From positions 186,001 through 250,000 of the forward strand of contig CAADGE010000035.1 of assembly GCA_900696465.1 (NCBI GenBank): 64,000 nucleotides of DNA, in the 5' to 3' direction. The DNA is from an uncultured Planctomycetota bacterium. Its GTDB lineage: Bacteria; Planctomycetota; Phycisphaerae; UBA1845; UTPLA1. Positions 8,028 through 17,403 of the stretch are shown in pieces. The position numbers were made by a program, and so were the translations under genes. How positions within the stretch are numbered: position 1 is the first letter of the stretch; each line of letters starts with the position of its first letter. The notes beneath the pieces were generated by a model, which made no database searches, had not been told where the DNA came from, and saw only the letters and a list, made by a program, of their open reading frames with translations.

Positions 8028-10682
8028 ATGAGCCGCCGCCTCCAATTCTGCATCATCGCCGTCGTCGCCCTCGCCTGCGGCAGCTCCACCTGTCTTTACA
8101 GCGGCGCGGGGCCGATCGACCCACAGGGCGCCGCGCTGGGCGGGGCCTGGCATCCAGCCCTGGCCGTGTTCGCCGATCTGCTGACCATGCCCCTGCCGAC
8201 CTCCGGCATCGCCGACGTACGCGACAGTGTGCAAATTTTCTTCCTCGGGGCATTTCTCCTGCTCCTGGCGTGCCGGTATTTCGCCGACTCGCCGGCAACC
8301 GCGGCCACGATGGATAATGATCGTTCGCAATTCAGTGTTACACGCATCATCGCATTGCTCGGCGCTTGCATCGTAACCTTGTCGCTCATCTCTGCCGTCG
8401 CAAGCGATGCCCCTGTTCTTGCATGGGGGTGGATCGTCCGTTTCGTGGCCGGGGCCGCATGGGCCTGCCTTCTCTCTCAATGCTTCACGCCCGCGATGGT
8501 TCGCGCGATCCTGCCGATACTGCTGACAATCGGCGCCACGGCCCTGACCCTCGGACTGTTCCATCGGGCGGATCGCGGCTACCTGCATTTCACCTGGCCG
8601 ATCGGTCCGATCACGCTGACAGCGGCACTGGCCGCCTGCTGGGCTGCCATGGCCATGACACTTCTTCTCGCGCGCGTGTTTCGCGACGGACCTCGAACAG
8701 CCGCCTCGGCACGGGGCACAGTGACTGCGTCGATCGCGATCCTGTCCGCCGCGCTCGCGATCTTCGCGCTGCACAGCACGGGTCGGCGAGCCGCCGCAGT
8801 CGGCCTGATCGCGGCCATGCTGGTCGTTGCAACATGCCTGCTGCTGCGAAAATACTCTTCTCACAATGCTCGCCCTGGGGCGGTCGTCGCCGGTCTGTTG
8901 TGTGTGGTTGCTGCCGTAGCGTACGTCACACGTGAGGCAAAGAACCCCGACCGCATCCGATCCGGCCCCGTGCAGGTACGACTCGCATACCTGGAAAAAT
9001 CCTGGGAATTGATTCGGGAGCGCCCCCTCTTCGGCGTCGGGCCCGATCAGTTCATCGTCGCCATGACCAACCGCATGGCCCCGCTCCGCGCCGAATGTCC
9101 GCAGGTCTATCACGGAAACATAGACAACGCCGCCCACAACGAATGGTTGCAGGCCGCCGTCGAACTCGGCCTCCCGGCGGGCCTGCTGTATCTCGCCATC
9201 CCGCTTGTCATCGGCTTCATCGCCGTCCGCCGCCTGATCTCGCCTCCGCCATTGCGCGGGGCGAGTCCAAGTGGCGGCACCGCGTCTTCGTTGCCGTGTA
9301 ACGCATACACGCTTGCCCTGCTGGCAGGACTCATCGCGATCTGTGTTATCGAGTTCGCCGGCATCACCCTCCGTGGACCCGTGATGCCGGTGTGGTACTG
9401 GACACTTCTCGGAATACTCGTCGCGCAGTGCCGATGTGATGTCACCAGTCCTTCACCGTCCGGCCAGGCAGCGCCGGGAACACCCCGGCCGCGCAGAGTA
9501 TTGATCGCGTGCTGCGCGGCCGGCGGCAGCGCGCTCTGTTTTTTGCTCGTGGTTGTGGACCTCTACGGTGCGACCCGGCCGATCCTGTGCGCAGTCGGCA
9601 CGCGCACAAGGGCTGTGCCGCGACTCTATGCAGAAAAAACCCTCGCCGACGAGTACGCCGTCGCGGCCGACAAATTGTCCGCCTGGCGCATGTCGCCCAC
9701 GAGCGAAGGTATTGAAGCGGCGATCGATAGCTGGCGAAGGGTTTACCAGCTCATGCCGACATATCTCGACACGCCCTCCCGCTATGCGGAGTGCCTGATC
9801 CTGGCCGGTCGCCCGGAGGAAGCCGGCAGGGTGCTGGCAGATGCGCTGCACCGGATCAACCCCTACGACTTCGACGCCAACAAGCTCTACGCTTCTTTGA
9901 TCCTCAATCCGGCCCACCGGCTAATCTGCGTACAGAATGCATTGCGAAGCGGTCCGTTGGACGAGACGCTTCGGGCGCTTCTGGACGAATCACTTCGAAG
10001 CGAGGCCTTTGCACGCTTACGCGACGAAGTGCTGCCGTCGGCAAGAGAAGCCGCCCGGCGAGACCCCGCAGGCGCCGCCTATCCCGATTCGCACATCGAG
10101 CTTCTGCGTATTGCCGCGTACGACGCCGCTCGACGCGGCGACCACGAGGCCGCCATCGCTGATCAGCAACTCACGGCAGAGTGTTATCGCCGCCTTGAAG
10201 AAACATCTCATCGACACCGCAGGCCGCACGAGGCGGAAACCGACGCCTGGCTGACACTGGCCCGCCTCATCTTTGAACACGACCGCATCCGTTGGAGAGA
10301 GGCGTTTGAGGCCGTCCGCCTCGCAGAGCGCTACGCCGTGATGGGAACCCGACACGAATCCGTCGCCGACGCCCGGCCGGAAGCCGGTTACATCGGTGGC
10401 GAAGTGGTGCCGACGGAATTTCCGGAGACGCTGTATCCACTCTGGCGGCTGTCGGCCCTGCTGCATGTGATCGCCGGAGACGATCAGTTTCTCGATCTGC
10501 GCATCTTTGCCGGAGTTCCTCCGACACAATGGACGCAGCACGACCTTCACGCGGAACTCGCCCGGCTCGCCCGCGAAGCGCACGCATATCTTTCGGGCAT
10601 CCCGGCCGCAACTCGTCCGCCGCATTACGACCGGCTCCCGGAAATGGCCCGGCAATACGAGTCACCGGGGACGACCCCGTAA
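8028..10682 (+). CDS. O-antigen-ligase-like membrane protein with C-terminal TPR-type region
   Basis: An 884-residue protein. The first ~510 residues carry about ten to twelve hydrophobic helices. Between them is the Wzy_C/WaaL-type stretch: WELIRERPLFGVGPDQF, a periplasmic loop, then HNEWLQAAVELGLPAGLLYL, the most conserved part of the O-antigen ligase superfamily. After the last membrane helix the chain is soluble and helical, with TPR-like spacing (for example YLDTPSRYAECLILAGRPEEAGRVL written as two helices). Family role: joining or polymerising glycans at the periplasmic face; whether this one is WaaL, Wzy or a protein glycosyltransferase cannot be told. The ATG at 8028 gives a clean first helix; ATGs at 7878 and 7926 would add a non-hydrophobic leader. 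The 299 bases before it show no other gene. Confidence 0.75.
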   Translation: MSRRLQFCIIAVVALACGSSTCLYSGAGPIDPQGAALGGAWHPALAVFADLLTMPLPTSGIADVRDSVQIFFLGAFLLLLACRYFADSPATAATMDNDRSQFSVTRIIALLGACIVTLSLISAVASDAPVLAWGWIVRFVAGAAWACLLSQCFTPAMVRAILPILLTIGATALTLGLFHRADRGYLHFTWPIGPITLTAALAACWAAMAMTLLLARVFRDGPRTAASARGTVTASIAILSAALAIFALHSTGRRAAAVGLIAAMLVVATCLLLRKYSSHNARPGAVVAGLLCVVAAVAYVTREAKNPDRIRSGPVQVRLAYLEKSWELIRERPLFGVGPDQFIVAMTNRMAPLRAECPQVYHGNIDNAAHNEWLQAAVELGLPAGLLYLAIPLVIGFIAVRRLISPPPLRGASPSGGTASSLPCNAYTLALLAGLIAICVIEFAGITLRGPVMPVWYWTLLGILVAQCRCDVTSPSPSGQAAPGTPRPRRVLIACCAAGGSALCFLLVVVDLYGATRPILCAVGTRTRAVPRLYAEKTLADEYAVAADKLSAWRMSPTSEGIEAAIDSWRRVYQLMPTYLDTPSRYAECLILAGRPEEAGRVLADALHRINPYDFDANKLYASLILNPAHRLICVQNALRSGPLDETLRALLDESLRSEAFARLRDEVLPSAREAARRDPAGAAYPDSHIELLRIAAYDAARRGDHEAAIADQQLTAECYRRLEETSHRHRRPHEAETDAWLTLARLIFEHDRIRWREAFEAVRLAERYAVMGTRHESVADARPEAGYIGGEVVPTEFPETLYPLWRLSALLHVIAGDDQFLDLRIFAGVPPTQWTQHDLHAELARLAREAHAYLSGIPAATRPPHYDRLPEMARQYESPGTTP

Positions 10683-10739
10683 TTGCCGCGCGAAGACGCC
10701 CCAATGTGCTGCTCTGCACGATGATGGCCGAGGACTTGT

Positions 10740-13082
10740 TTACGGATTCTGTGGGCGGCCCTGGAGTTGATTGAGAATCGACTGCGCCGCAGCCCGCTGG
10801 TTCTCGTCGCCCGCCTCGATGGCCAGTTGCAGCCAGCGCATCGCCTCTGCGCCGCGACCCAGTTGTGCGCAGAGATAGCCAAGGCGCATAGCCGCCTCGG
10901 CATTCCGCGGCTGGGCCTCCATGATCATTGCATACTCCCGGGCCGCCCCCTCCACGTCACCCTGCACCATCAGCACGGCACCGTAATCCGCACGAATCTC
11001 GTGATGCCCCGGGTGCTGTTCCAGTGCCCTGCGATAGACGCCCGCCGCATCCCGGTAACGCTTCAATTCTGTCAGTGCGTAGCCGAGGTTGTAGTGCAGT
11101 ACGGCGGCCTGGGGTGTATCGGCCAGCGCCGCCTCATACTCCCGCGCCGCGGCATCGAAGTTCTGCGGCTCCTTGGCGATCTGATTCAGGGCCGCGAGGG
11201 CCTCGGGGTGAGCCGGCGCCGCGCGCACGGCCGCGATCAGGGCCGACCGTGCCGCGTCAATATCGTTCATCCGCCGGTAAAAGTTGGCCAGCGCCAGTTG
11301 CGCATGCGCCGAGGAAGGATCGTACGCCGCGGCCCACTTCAGTGCCGACAGCGCGGCATCGGCTTCGCCGCAGTGTGCGAGAAACATCCCCCACTCCGAC
11401 CAGATCAGCGCCGACAGCGGCATGGGGCGGTCGCCCAGCTTTCGCGACCAGCCCTCCCGACGCGCCGTCTCAACGCGGACGGCTTCCTCGAAGGCCTCGC
11501 GCGCCGCGGCGAGTTGCCCGCGATGAACTTCGATCCGCGCCAGGTGCATCCATGAAGTGGGGCTGTCACCGATCTGGCCGATCGCCCGGCGCACCGCCGC
11601 CGCCGCCAGGTCCGGCGATTCGTCGTGCAGGTACAACCATGCAAGCTCCAGCTCGTTCTCCGCGACCGGATACAAGCCCCATCGTCGGGCGAATTCGAGA
11701 TGCCGGATGCCTTCACGGATTCGCTCGCGCTGCGTATCTGATATCCGGGCCGCTCGCTGGAAATCGTATGGCCAGCGAAAGGTCTCCGGCGGCGATCGCA
11801 GAAAGGCGCGCCCGCCCATGTAATCGTGATACCTCCAGATTCCGCTGTGTGCCGTAATCGCCAGCAGCACGACGATCGAGCACGCGTAGGCAATGCCGAT
11901 GGGCCGCAATCGTCCGGCTGCTTTGAGGCGCGTCCGCTGCAGGAGTACGTCCCGCTGGTAAAAAAGCTTGACCGCCTTCATCACAAGAAATGTCACGATG
12001 CCGGCCAGGCCAACGGACATGAGAAAGGGAATCTTTCCATACAACCCGCGAAAACACAGAAACGCCGCCACGCCGATCAGTACCGCCAGCAGGTCCTCGC
12101 CGATGGTCAGGTCCCATCGCACGGGCCGGCGCGGCGCCACCGGCTTCGCTCCGAGCGACGGCCTGCCGAATCCGAAATACAATGCATCGTTCGGGCATAC
12201 GCTCACACAATCCAGACACTTCATGCAGCCAGGATCAACGACCATGCCGTAGAGCTTCACCTCTTCGGCGACTTTTACGTTCGATGTGCATACGGAGGTG
12301 CAATGCCCACACTGCCGACAGGCGTCGGTCACGCGGATCCGCGCCGGCGCCAGTTTGTCAGTCAGCACAAAGAGCGCGCCATACGGGCAGGCATACGTGC
12401 AAAAGCCCTTGGGGCCGAGGAAGTAGATGATCGCAACACCGCAAAACAGAAGCGTCAGGATGGCGATTCCGTACTGTGGAAATGTGTCCCAGAATCCCGT
12501 TGTGGTCAGATGCAGAGTCGTCGGCGGTCGCGGCTCACCCACGATAATGCGCGCGACCTCCGGAAGAAAAAACATATAGAACGCCGCTGCCAGCGGTGCA
12601 TAGAGCAGCAGGCGAGAGCGAAAGGCCTTGGGGCGCAGCTTGAACTTCTTGAGCACCCAGAGCGTCAGGTCCTGATAGGCGACCAGATGGCATCCCCATC
12701 CACAGAGCCATCGCCCGAGGACCAGCGTCGCCAGCAAGGCAACGCCGAAGAAAATGAACCCCGCATTGATGCGCCCGGAAGTGATCGTCTCCATTGACTC
12801 GGATGGCTCGACCGGCGTGACCGTCTCCCCGGCGATCATCCAGTGTGCAAAATGAGCAATCATCAGAACATGCACGGCCATCAGCGAAAAGGCCCGCCAG
12901 CGCGACGACCCCGACGGGCGGACCCTGCCGCTGCCGATCACCGGCAGCGCTACGCCAGCCGTGCCGTTCTTTCGCGAGGCATTCCATCCATGTGCGCCCG
13001 GCGACGATCCCGCCGCGCATTGTTCCTCTTTCTGCGGCGTGGTCTTCTGGTTTTTCCTGGCGCCGGCGGCCTTGCTGCCCAT
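10740..13082 (-). CDS. Polyferredoxin (NapH/CcoG-like) membrane protein fused to TPRs
   Basis: About 780 residues. The N-terminal half has about seven membrane helices around iron-sulphur motifs: GRWLCGWGCHLVAYQDL, then GFCTYACPYGALF, then two ferredoxin clusters CRQCGHCTSVC and CMKCLDCVSVCP. This order resembles NapH/NosR/CcoG electron-transfer proteins that pass electrons from the quinone pool. From about residue 480 onward it is TPR helices (AENELELAWLYLHDE, ALAALNQIAKEPQNF, LHYNLGYALTELKRYRDAA), probably on the periplasmic side. The fusion is unusual and its partner is unknown. A TATACT-like -10 (minus strand 13150-13145) argues against the longest frame; several ATGs at 13112, 13094, 13088, 13085 and 13082 are possible, and 13082 follows a GAGG at good distance. 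The 3' end faces the ligase gene. Confidence 0.75.
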   Translation of the reverse strand: MGSKAAGARKNQKTTPQKEEQCAAGSSPGAHGWNASRKNGTAGVALPVIGSGRVRPSGSSRWRAFSLMAVHVLMIAHFAHWMIAGETVTPVEPSESMETITSGRINAGFIFFGVALLATLVLGRWLCGWGCHLVAYQDLTLWVLKKFKLRPKAFRSRLLLYAPLAAAFYMFFLPEVARIIVGEPRPPTTLHLTTTGFWDTFPQYGIAILTLLFCGVAIIYFLGPKGFCTYACPYGALFVLTDKLAPARIRVTDACRQCGHCTSVCTSNVKVAEEVKLYGMVVDPGCMKCLDCVSVCPNDALYFGFGRPSLGAKPVAPRRPVRWDLTIGEDLLAVLIGVAAFLCFRGLYGKIPFLMSVGLAGIVTFLVMKAVKLFYQRDVLLQRTRLKAAGRLRPIGIAYACSIVVLLAITAHSGIWRYHDYMGGRAFLRSPPETFRWPYDFQRAARISDTQRERIREGIRHLEFARRWGLYPVAENELELAWLYLHDESPDLAAAAVRRAIGQIGDSPTSWMHLARIEVHRGQLAAAREAFEEAVRVETARREGWSRKLGDRPMPLSALIWSEWGMFLAHCGEADAALSALKWAAAYDPSSAHAQLALANFYRRMNDIDAARSALIAAVRAAPAHPEALAALNQIAKEPQNFDAAAREYEAALADTPQAAVLHYNLGYALTELKRYRDAAGVYRRALEQHPGHHEIRADYGAVLMVQGDVEGAAREYAMIMEAQPRNAEAAMRLGYLCAQLGRGAEAMRWLQLAIEAGDENQRAAAQSILNQLQGRPQNP

Positions 13083-13226
13083 CATCATCCTCATTTGCCG
13101 GGCAATGCCCATAAGAAGCGTGCTCGCCCCGGCTGATGCGGCATAGTATAGGATAGACTTGGAAGATTCCCCTTTGGCGGCGAAACTGCCGACGTGAGCC
13201 GCAAACCCGCAACCTCCTGCCTCCTG

Positions 13227-16200
13227 ATGATCTACCCGCTGACACAACAGACTCGATTATCAATTCTCCGTCTGGGTGCGCGCCGATTTCGATCGCCACG
13301 GTGCCGCAAGAAGTCTGGGGGGCTGGTTTTGCCAGGGGCAATGACGCTGCTACACATCCTCACCGGCTGTATCGGGCCGACAGCGCCACCTGCCGCGCCA
13401 CCGACTGTCTGGGCAACCGGCCCATCCCATCGAATCGCACCGGAGGATCGCCCGCCCGATGAGAGCCCGTACTTCGTCCGCCGATCCAATCGATTACAGG
13501 TCGAGGCGGCGGTCAATGAAACGGTCGGAATGGAGTTGGTCATCGCCGCGACCTCCGGCGCGATCTCCGGCGTCGAGCTGTTCGTTGACGATTTCATATC
13601 GGGCGAGGCCGTCATCCCATGGGAAAACATCCGCGCCTATCGACATCATTCCGTCACCGTCGATTCTTATCCCAACTGGTATCTCCGCTCCTACGGTCTT
13701 CGCGAGCCGCGATCCTTTCCCGACGCCCTCGTGCCGCTGCCGCTGGCAAAATACACCGCGAACCCCGCCCGCCGAAGCCCGCCGCCTGCGGCCGCAGCGA
13801 CCGTTTCCATCGTCCCGGGGAGAAACGAAGTCATCTATCTGGAAATCAGCATCCCTCCTCATGCGGCACCAGGACCTTACCAATCGACCTTGACGCTTGC
13901 CAATGTCGATGGGCTCCGCGTGCAGACACAGATCGAACTGCTCGTGCGCGATATCTACCTGAGACCTGAGCACGCACTGCCGGTCCCGGCGAGCGTGCAA
14001 CTGGCTCCGCTCATTGCGTTTCACACGCGCCTGGACCCACGCGATGTGATGAGGGCAGTGGAGAGTCCGGAAGGCCGTGCAATCGCGACCAAGACATTCG
14101 ACCTGCTCCGCGCCCACGGCCTGTCGCCCTATTGCGACGAACTCCGGCCACGCTTCTGGCAGGATCGCGATGGCGCCGTAGTGTTGGACTGGGAGAGCTA
14201 CGACACCATCTGTGGCCAGTGGCTTGGCGACACACCATCTGCCGCGGAAGAAGATGCGGGCACCGAGCCGGTGACGACAACGGCCCGCGCAACCGATGGA
14301 TGTGCCGCCTTCGCATGGCCGCTGCCAGTCGATCTTTTACAGCCCAATCCGCTGCATTATGACGGGCTGAACTCCACCCTCTACGCGAAGGTGCTGGGCG
14401 AATACCTCGTGCAAGCCGCCGCACACTTCGAGCAGCGCGGGTGGTTCGACCGCAACCGCCCAGCCGACCGCCGAAGCGTTTTCGTTCATTACAGTCTGCC
14501 CGCCGGTATCAACCCGACTCGACAGGAACTGGCTGATTTTCGCCGACTCTGTGGGATCACCAGAAAGGCCGATGGCCGCCTGGCCATTCTTTCGACGCTG
14601 ATACCACAATCAATGCGCCCCTTCGGGTGGTTGGATCATATTCATGAAAAGTTGGAGGACGAAATCGACATCTGGGCCACGCCGGCACGCTTCGTACATC
14701 CCGCGACGCTCGCGCGGCTTCAGTCCCGCGGCAAGGCAACCTGGCTGAATCCGGATCGCCCGCCGTTCTCGGGTTCCCTCGCCGTCGAGGCGCCGCTCAC
14801 ACACACGCGAAGTCTTCCGTGGCAGGCCTTCATCCTGGGCCACGAAGCACTCTGGCTGCAACAGACCACGAACTGGCCGGCATCGCTCGCCGACCAGGGC
14901 CCGCTGGCCGTCATCAATCCGACGGACGGATGGCTGATTTATCCCGGCTCACTCTTCGGCCTTGACGAACCGGTGCCATCGGCGCGGCTCAAGCAGCTTC
15001 AGACGGGTCTCCATGAATACCAGTACCTCAAGCTACTCACTGAAGAGGGCCGCGCCGAGACCGCCCGGCTTCTCTCGCGCTCACTGATCAAGGCCTCCGC
15101 AGCGGACGCATTCGGCGATAATTTCCAGGACGGCCTGCCCGGTCGGCGCGTTGATGATCCCGCCATCTGGGACATGGCCCGCCAGATACTCTGCGCCGAA
15201 GCGGAAGCAGCCATCATCGAGGAAGCTGGTGCGGTACGGGGAATTGCCGCGGGGGCGAGCCGCAGTTCCGAAGAAGAACGCGCCTCACTGCACCTGGCGT
15301 GGTCTCGCTTCCTCGAACAGACCCGTCACATCGAACTGTGGATTGAATCAGCTCGAATCAAACCGGATCCGCGGCCGGGCGGCTCCGGCTACATCGCCTC
15401 CGTGGATGTCGCGGTGCGAAATGAGTTGCGTACGCCCTTGCAGGGGCGACTCTCCTTTGACACGCCTCGTGCCGCTGCACCCACCATGGTCCCGATCGGC
15501 GATGAACCGACGATCGGGCCGCTTCGCGAAATGCAGGTGGCCCGCAGACAATTGACGGCCTCGCTGCGACAGCTTCCCTTTACAAATCTGGACGGCCACC
15601 ATGTTCAGCCCGTACGACTCGAAGCCGGCCCCGCAGGCACCCTGGAGGCAAACGCCATCTTTGCCATCGCCCGAGCCCGCAGAACCGACCGGCCGATCCG
15701 CGTCGACGGCAATCTCTCCGACTGGCCGCCCGGCGCTTCCAACATCGCCGGCGATTTCCGTCTGATCGGTGCATCACAGGGTGCGTCGCGCTCCAGGGTG
15801 GAAAGCCAGACCGTCGCTTACTTCTGCCATGACGGAGAGCTGCTTTTTGTTGGCATTCGCGCGGCTTCGCCGCCGGAAGCGTGGGGGAGGCCGGCGGTTG
15901 AGAGCAACGTCGTCGAGTACGAAGACCTGCGACCGGTCAGCGGCGACCTTGTGGAGATTCTGCTCGACCCCACCGGCACCGCCACCCGATCCGACGAGAT
16001 GTACCACATCGTCATCAAGTCGACCGGCGATCCGGTCTTCGAGCGGGGTGTATCGGTTACGCCACCAACTGGCAAAGTCCGCCCGTGGCCGGGGCGCCGT
16101 CCTGCGTATTCGGTCTCGCGCGACGAAGAGGGCTGGACGGCGGAGCTGGCGATTCCCATCTCGCCGTTGATGCAGGAAGATTCGAGGCGCGGCACGGCCG

Positions 16201-16340
16201 AGGCGCAATCGCGTCGCGGCGTCTGGGGATTGAACCTGGCACGGCTCGAACCGATCCGTGGTGAATATTCTGATTGGGCCAGAGCGCCGAGATACTGCTA
16301 CGACCCGCACGCGATGGGCAATCTCGTCTGGGATGATTGA
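13227..16340 (+). CDS. Large secreted glycoside-hydrolase-like protein (DUF4091 plus CBM9-like)
   Basis: About 1037 residues. The N-terminus is basic (LGARRFRSPRCRKK) then hydrophobic, ending in a lipobox LTGC, so it is probably a lipoprotein. Residues about 90-260 are beta-rich, like the N-terminal sandwich of DUF4091/DUF6067 proteins. The middle looks like a TIM barrel and closes with FGLDEPVPSARLKQLQTGLH and EYQYLKLL, the signature I associate with DUF4091. The last ~230 residues start with RPIRVDGNLSDWPPGASNI and resemble a family 9 carbohydrate-binding domain. Expected role: binding and cleavage of a complex polysaccharide outside the cell; no substrate can be named. The start could instead be the ATG at 13341, but that leaves a signal peptide of only ten residues. 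The 5' end is divergent from the polyferredoxin gene. Confidence 0.7.
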   Translation: MIYPLTQQTRLSILRLGARRFRSPRCRKKSGGLVLPGAMTLLHILTGCIGPTAPPAAPPTVWATGPSHRIAPEDRPPDESPYFVRRSNRLQVEAAVNETVGMELVIAATSGAISGVELFVDDFISGEAVIPWENIRAYRHHSVTVDSYPNWYLRSYGLREPRSFPDALVPLPLAKYTANPARRSPPPAAAATVSIVPGRNEVIYLEISIPPHAAPGPYQSTLTLANVDGLRVQTQIELLVRDIYLRPEHALPVPASVQLAPLIAFHTRLDPRDVMRAVESPEGRAIATKTFDLLRAHGLSPYCDELRPRFWQDRDGAVVLDWESYDTICGQWLGDTPSAAEEDAGTEPVTTTARATDGCAAFAWPLPVDLLQPNPLHYDGLNSTLYAKVLGEYLVQAAAHFEQRGWFDRNRPADRRSVFVHYSLPAGINPTRQELADFRRLCGITRKADGRLAILSTLIPQSMRPFGWLDHIHEKLEDEIDIWATPARFVHPATLARLQSRGKATWLNPDRPPFSGSLAVEAPLTHTRSLPWQAFILGHEALWLQQTTNWPASLADQGPLAVINPTDGWLIYPGSLFGLDEPVPSARLKQLQTGLHEYQYLKLLTEEGRAETARLLSRSLIKASAADAFGDNFQDGLPGRRVDDPAIWDMARQILCAEAEAAIIEEAGAVRGIAAGASRSSEEERASLHLAWSRFLEQTRHIELWIESARIKPDPRPGGSGYIASVDVAVRNELRTPLQGRLSFDTPRAAAPTMVPIGDEPTIGPLREMQVARRQLTASLRQLPFTNLDGHHVQPVRLEAGPAGTLEANAIFAIARARRTDRPIRVDGNLSDWPPGASNIAGDFRLIGASQGASRSRVESQTVAYFCHDGELLFVGIRAASPPEAWGRPAVESNVVEYEDLRPVSGDLVEILLDPTGTATRSDEMYHIVIKSTGDPVFERGVSVTPPTGKVRPWPGRRPAYSVSRDEEGWTAELAIPISPLMQEDSRRGTAEAQSRRGVWGLNLARLEPIRGEYSDWARAPRYCYDPHAMGNLVWDD

Positions 16341-16354
16341 GCGTGCAGATGCAA

Positions 16355-16382
16355 GTGCTCGTCGCATGATCGCGACGAACAC
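16355..16382. terminator. Hairpin between convergent genes
   Basis: TCGTCGC (16359-16365), a six-base loop, then GCGACGA (16372-16378), extended by a mismatch and three more pairs (GTG/CAC). It sits between the stop of the glycoside-hydrolase gene and the convergent PEP-CTERM gene. There is no T-run, so it is at best a weak terminator. Confidence 0.35.
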
Positions 16383-16415
16383 CCGCTTACGTCTGGTTAA
16401 TTCTGCCTGTTTTGA

Positions 16416-17105
16416 TCAGTGAACCCCTGGTCGGCGTCGTCGCAGCAGCACGAGGCCGCCTGCCGCCACCAGCGCCAGCGTCGCCGGCTCCGGAATCACG
16501 TTCGTCAGCTTGATCTGGTAGGCCAGCGCCGAATTCGAGGGCTGTGCGCCGGTCCAACTGAAGTTCTGCGTGCCGGTCAGCGCAAAAGCGCCGAAATTCG
16601 CAGAATTGTTCTGGATGCGCAGGTAGTTCACCACGCCGTTGCCGCTGGATGAAAGATTGCCGATGGAAAAACCATCCAGATCCAGATCGGTGAGCGAGAC
16701 GGATGAATCGGTTGCCGACCGCGTGCGAATAAAGATGTCCGTAAACGGGCCTGCCAGGTTGTTCCATGAAATCGAGGTGCCGCCAATCGTGTAAGTAATG
16801 GTATCGACGCCGTCATATGCGAGCGTGAAGCCGACGTCCGAGCCATTGGTCCATGCCTTCTGCGCCGTCGTCTGGGGAGTGCCCACGCCGCCCTGTTGCC
16901 AGATCGCCATCTCCCAGGTTCCGCTCATCGCATTATTGCCAATGCGGCCCTCGGTCACGGCGCGCTCCAGCGATCCGTTGAGCGATAGCAGGTTAAAACC
17001 CGCGTCACCACCGGCGTAGTATTGCCAGGTAGGGCCGGCCGATGCGGCCGCGCAGATGATCAGAGAAAAAAAAGAAGCTGTAGTCAAAGTGCGAAATCTC
17101 TTCAT
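16416..17105 (-). CDS. PEP-CTERM sorted secreted protein
   Basis: A 229-residue protein with a signal peptide (MKRFRTLTTASFFSLIICAA, cleavage after ASA) and a C-terminal PEP-CTERM signal: VIPEPATLALVAAGG, a short hydrophobic helix, then an RRRR cluster. Proteins of this kind are processed by an exosortase and released or anchored at the cell surface, often with exopolysaccharide. The middle is beta-rich and low in charge and I do not recognise it; it contains DSSVSLTDLDLDGFSIG. The ATG at 17105 has AGGAG nine bases upstream; the 36 extra upstream codons of the open frame are unlikely. No exosortase is in the window. The 298 bases between this gene and the E1 gene hold no supported gene. Confidence 0.8.
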   Translation of the reverse strand: MKRFRTLTTASFFSLIICAAASAGPTWQYYAGGDAGFNLLSLNGSLERAVTEGRIGNNAMSGTWEMAIWQQGGVGTPQTTAQKAWTNGSDVGFTLAYDGVDTITYTIGGTSISWNNLAGPFTDIFIRTRSATDSSVSLTDLDLDGFSIGNLSSSGNGVVNYLRIQNNSANFGAFALTGTQNFSWTGAQPSNSALAYQIKLTNVIPEPATLALVAAGGLVLLRRRRPGVH

Positions 17106-17403
17106 GAGACAGTGCTCCTGTCGCAATAAAATAAATCCCTTGCCGACATTCGCTGGGAAATGCCCCCCGGGGGAGAGTATGCGCTGAATGTATCGTTCCC
17201 ACTCAAGGTACACGATTTGCCTTCAGCAGACAAGCAAATTGGCTGAGTGCGTGCGAGATGGACGAAGAATTCATAATCAGGGTGCGCGATTTTGTCGTAG
17301 TGACCGGAGAAGACTTGACGCCTGTGGCGGTCGGTCGGTCTGTACCAGATAAATCGCTGCCGATAAGTAGCACCGAAGCTGACGGGCTTTCGCGCGGCCG
17401 TCG

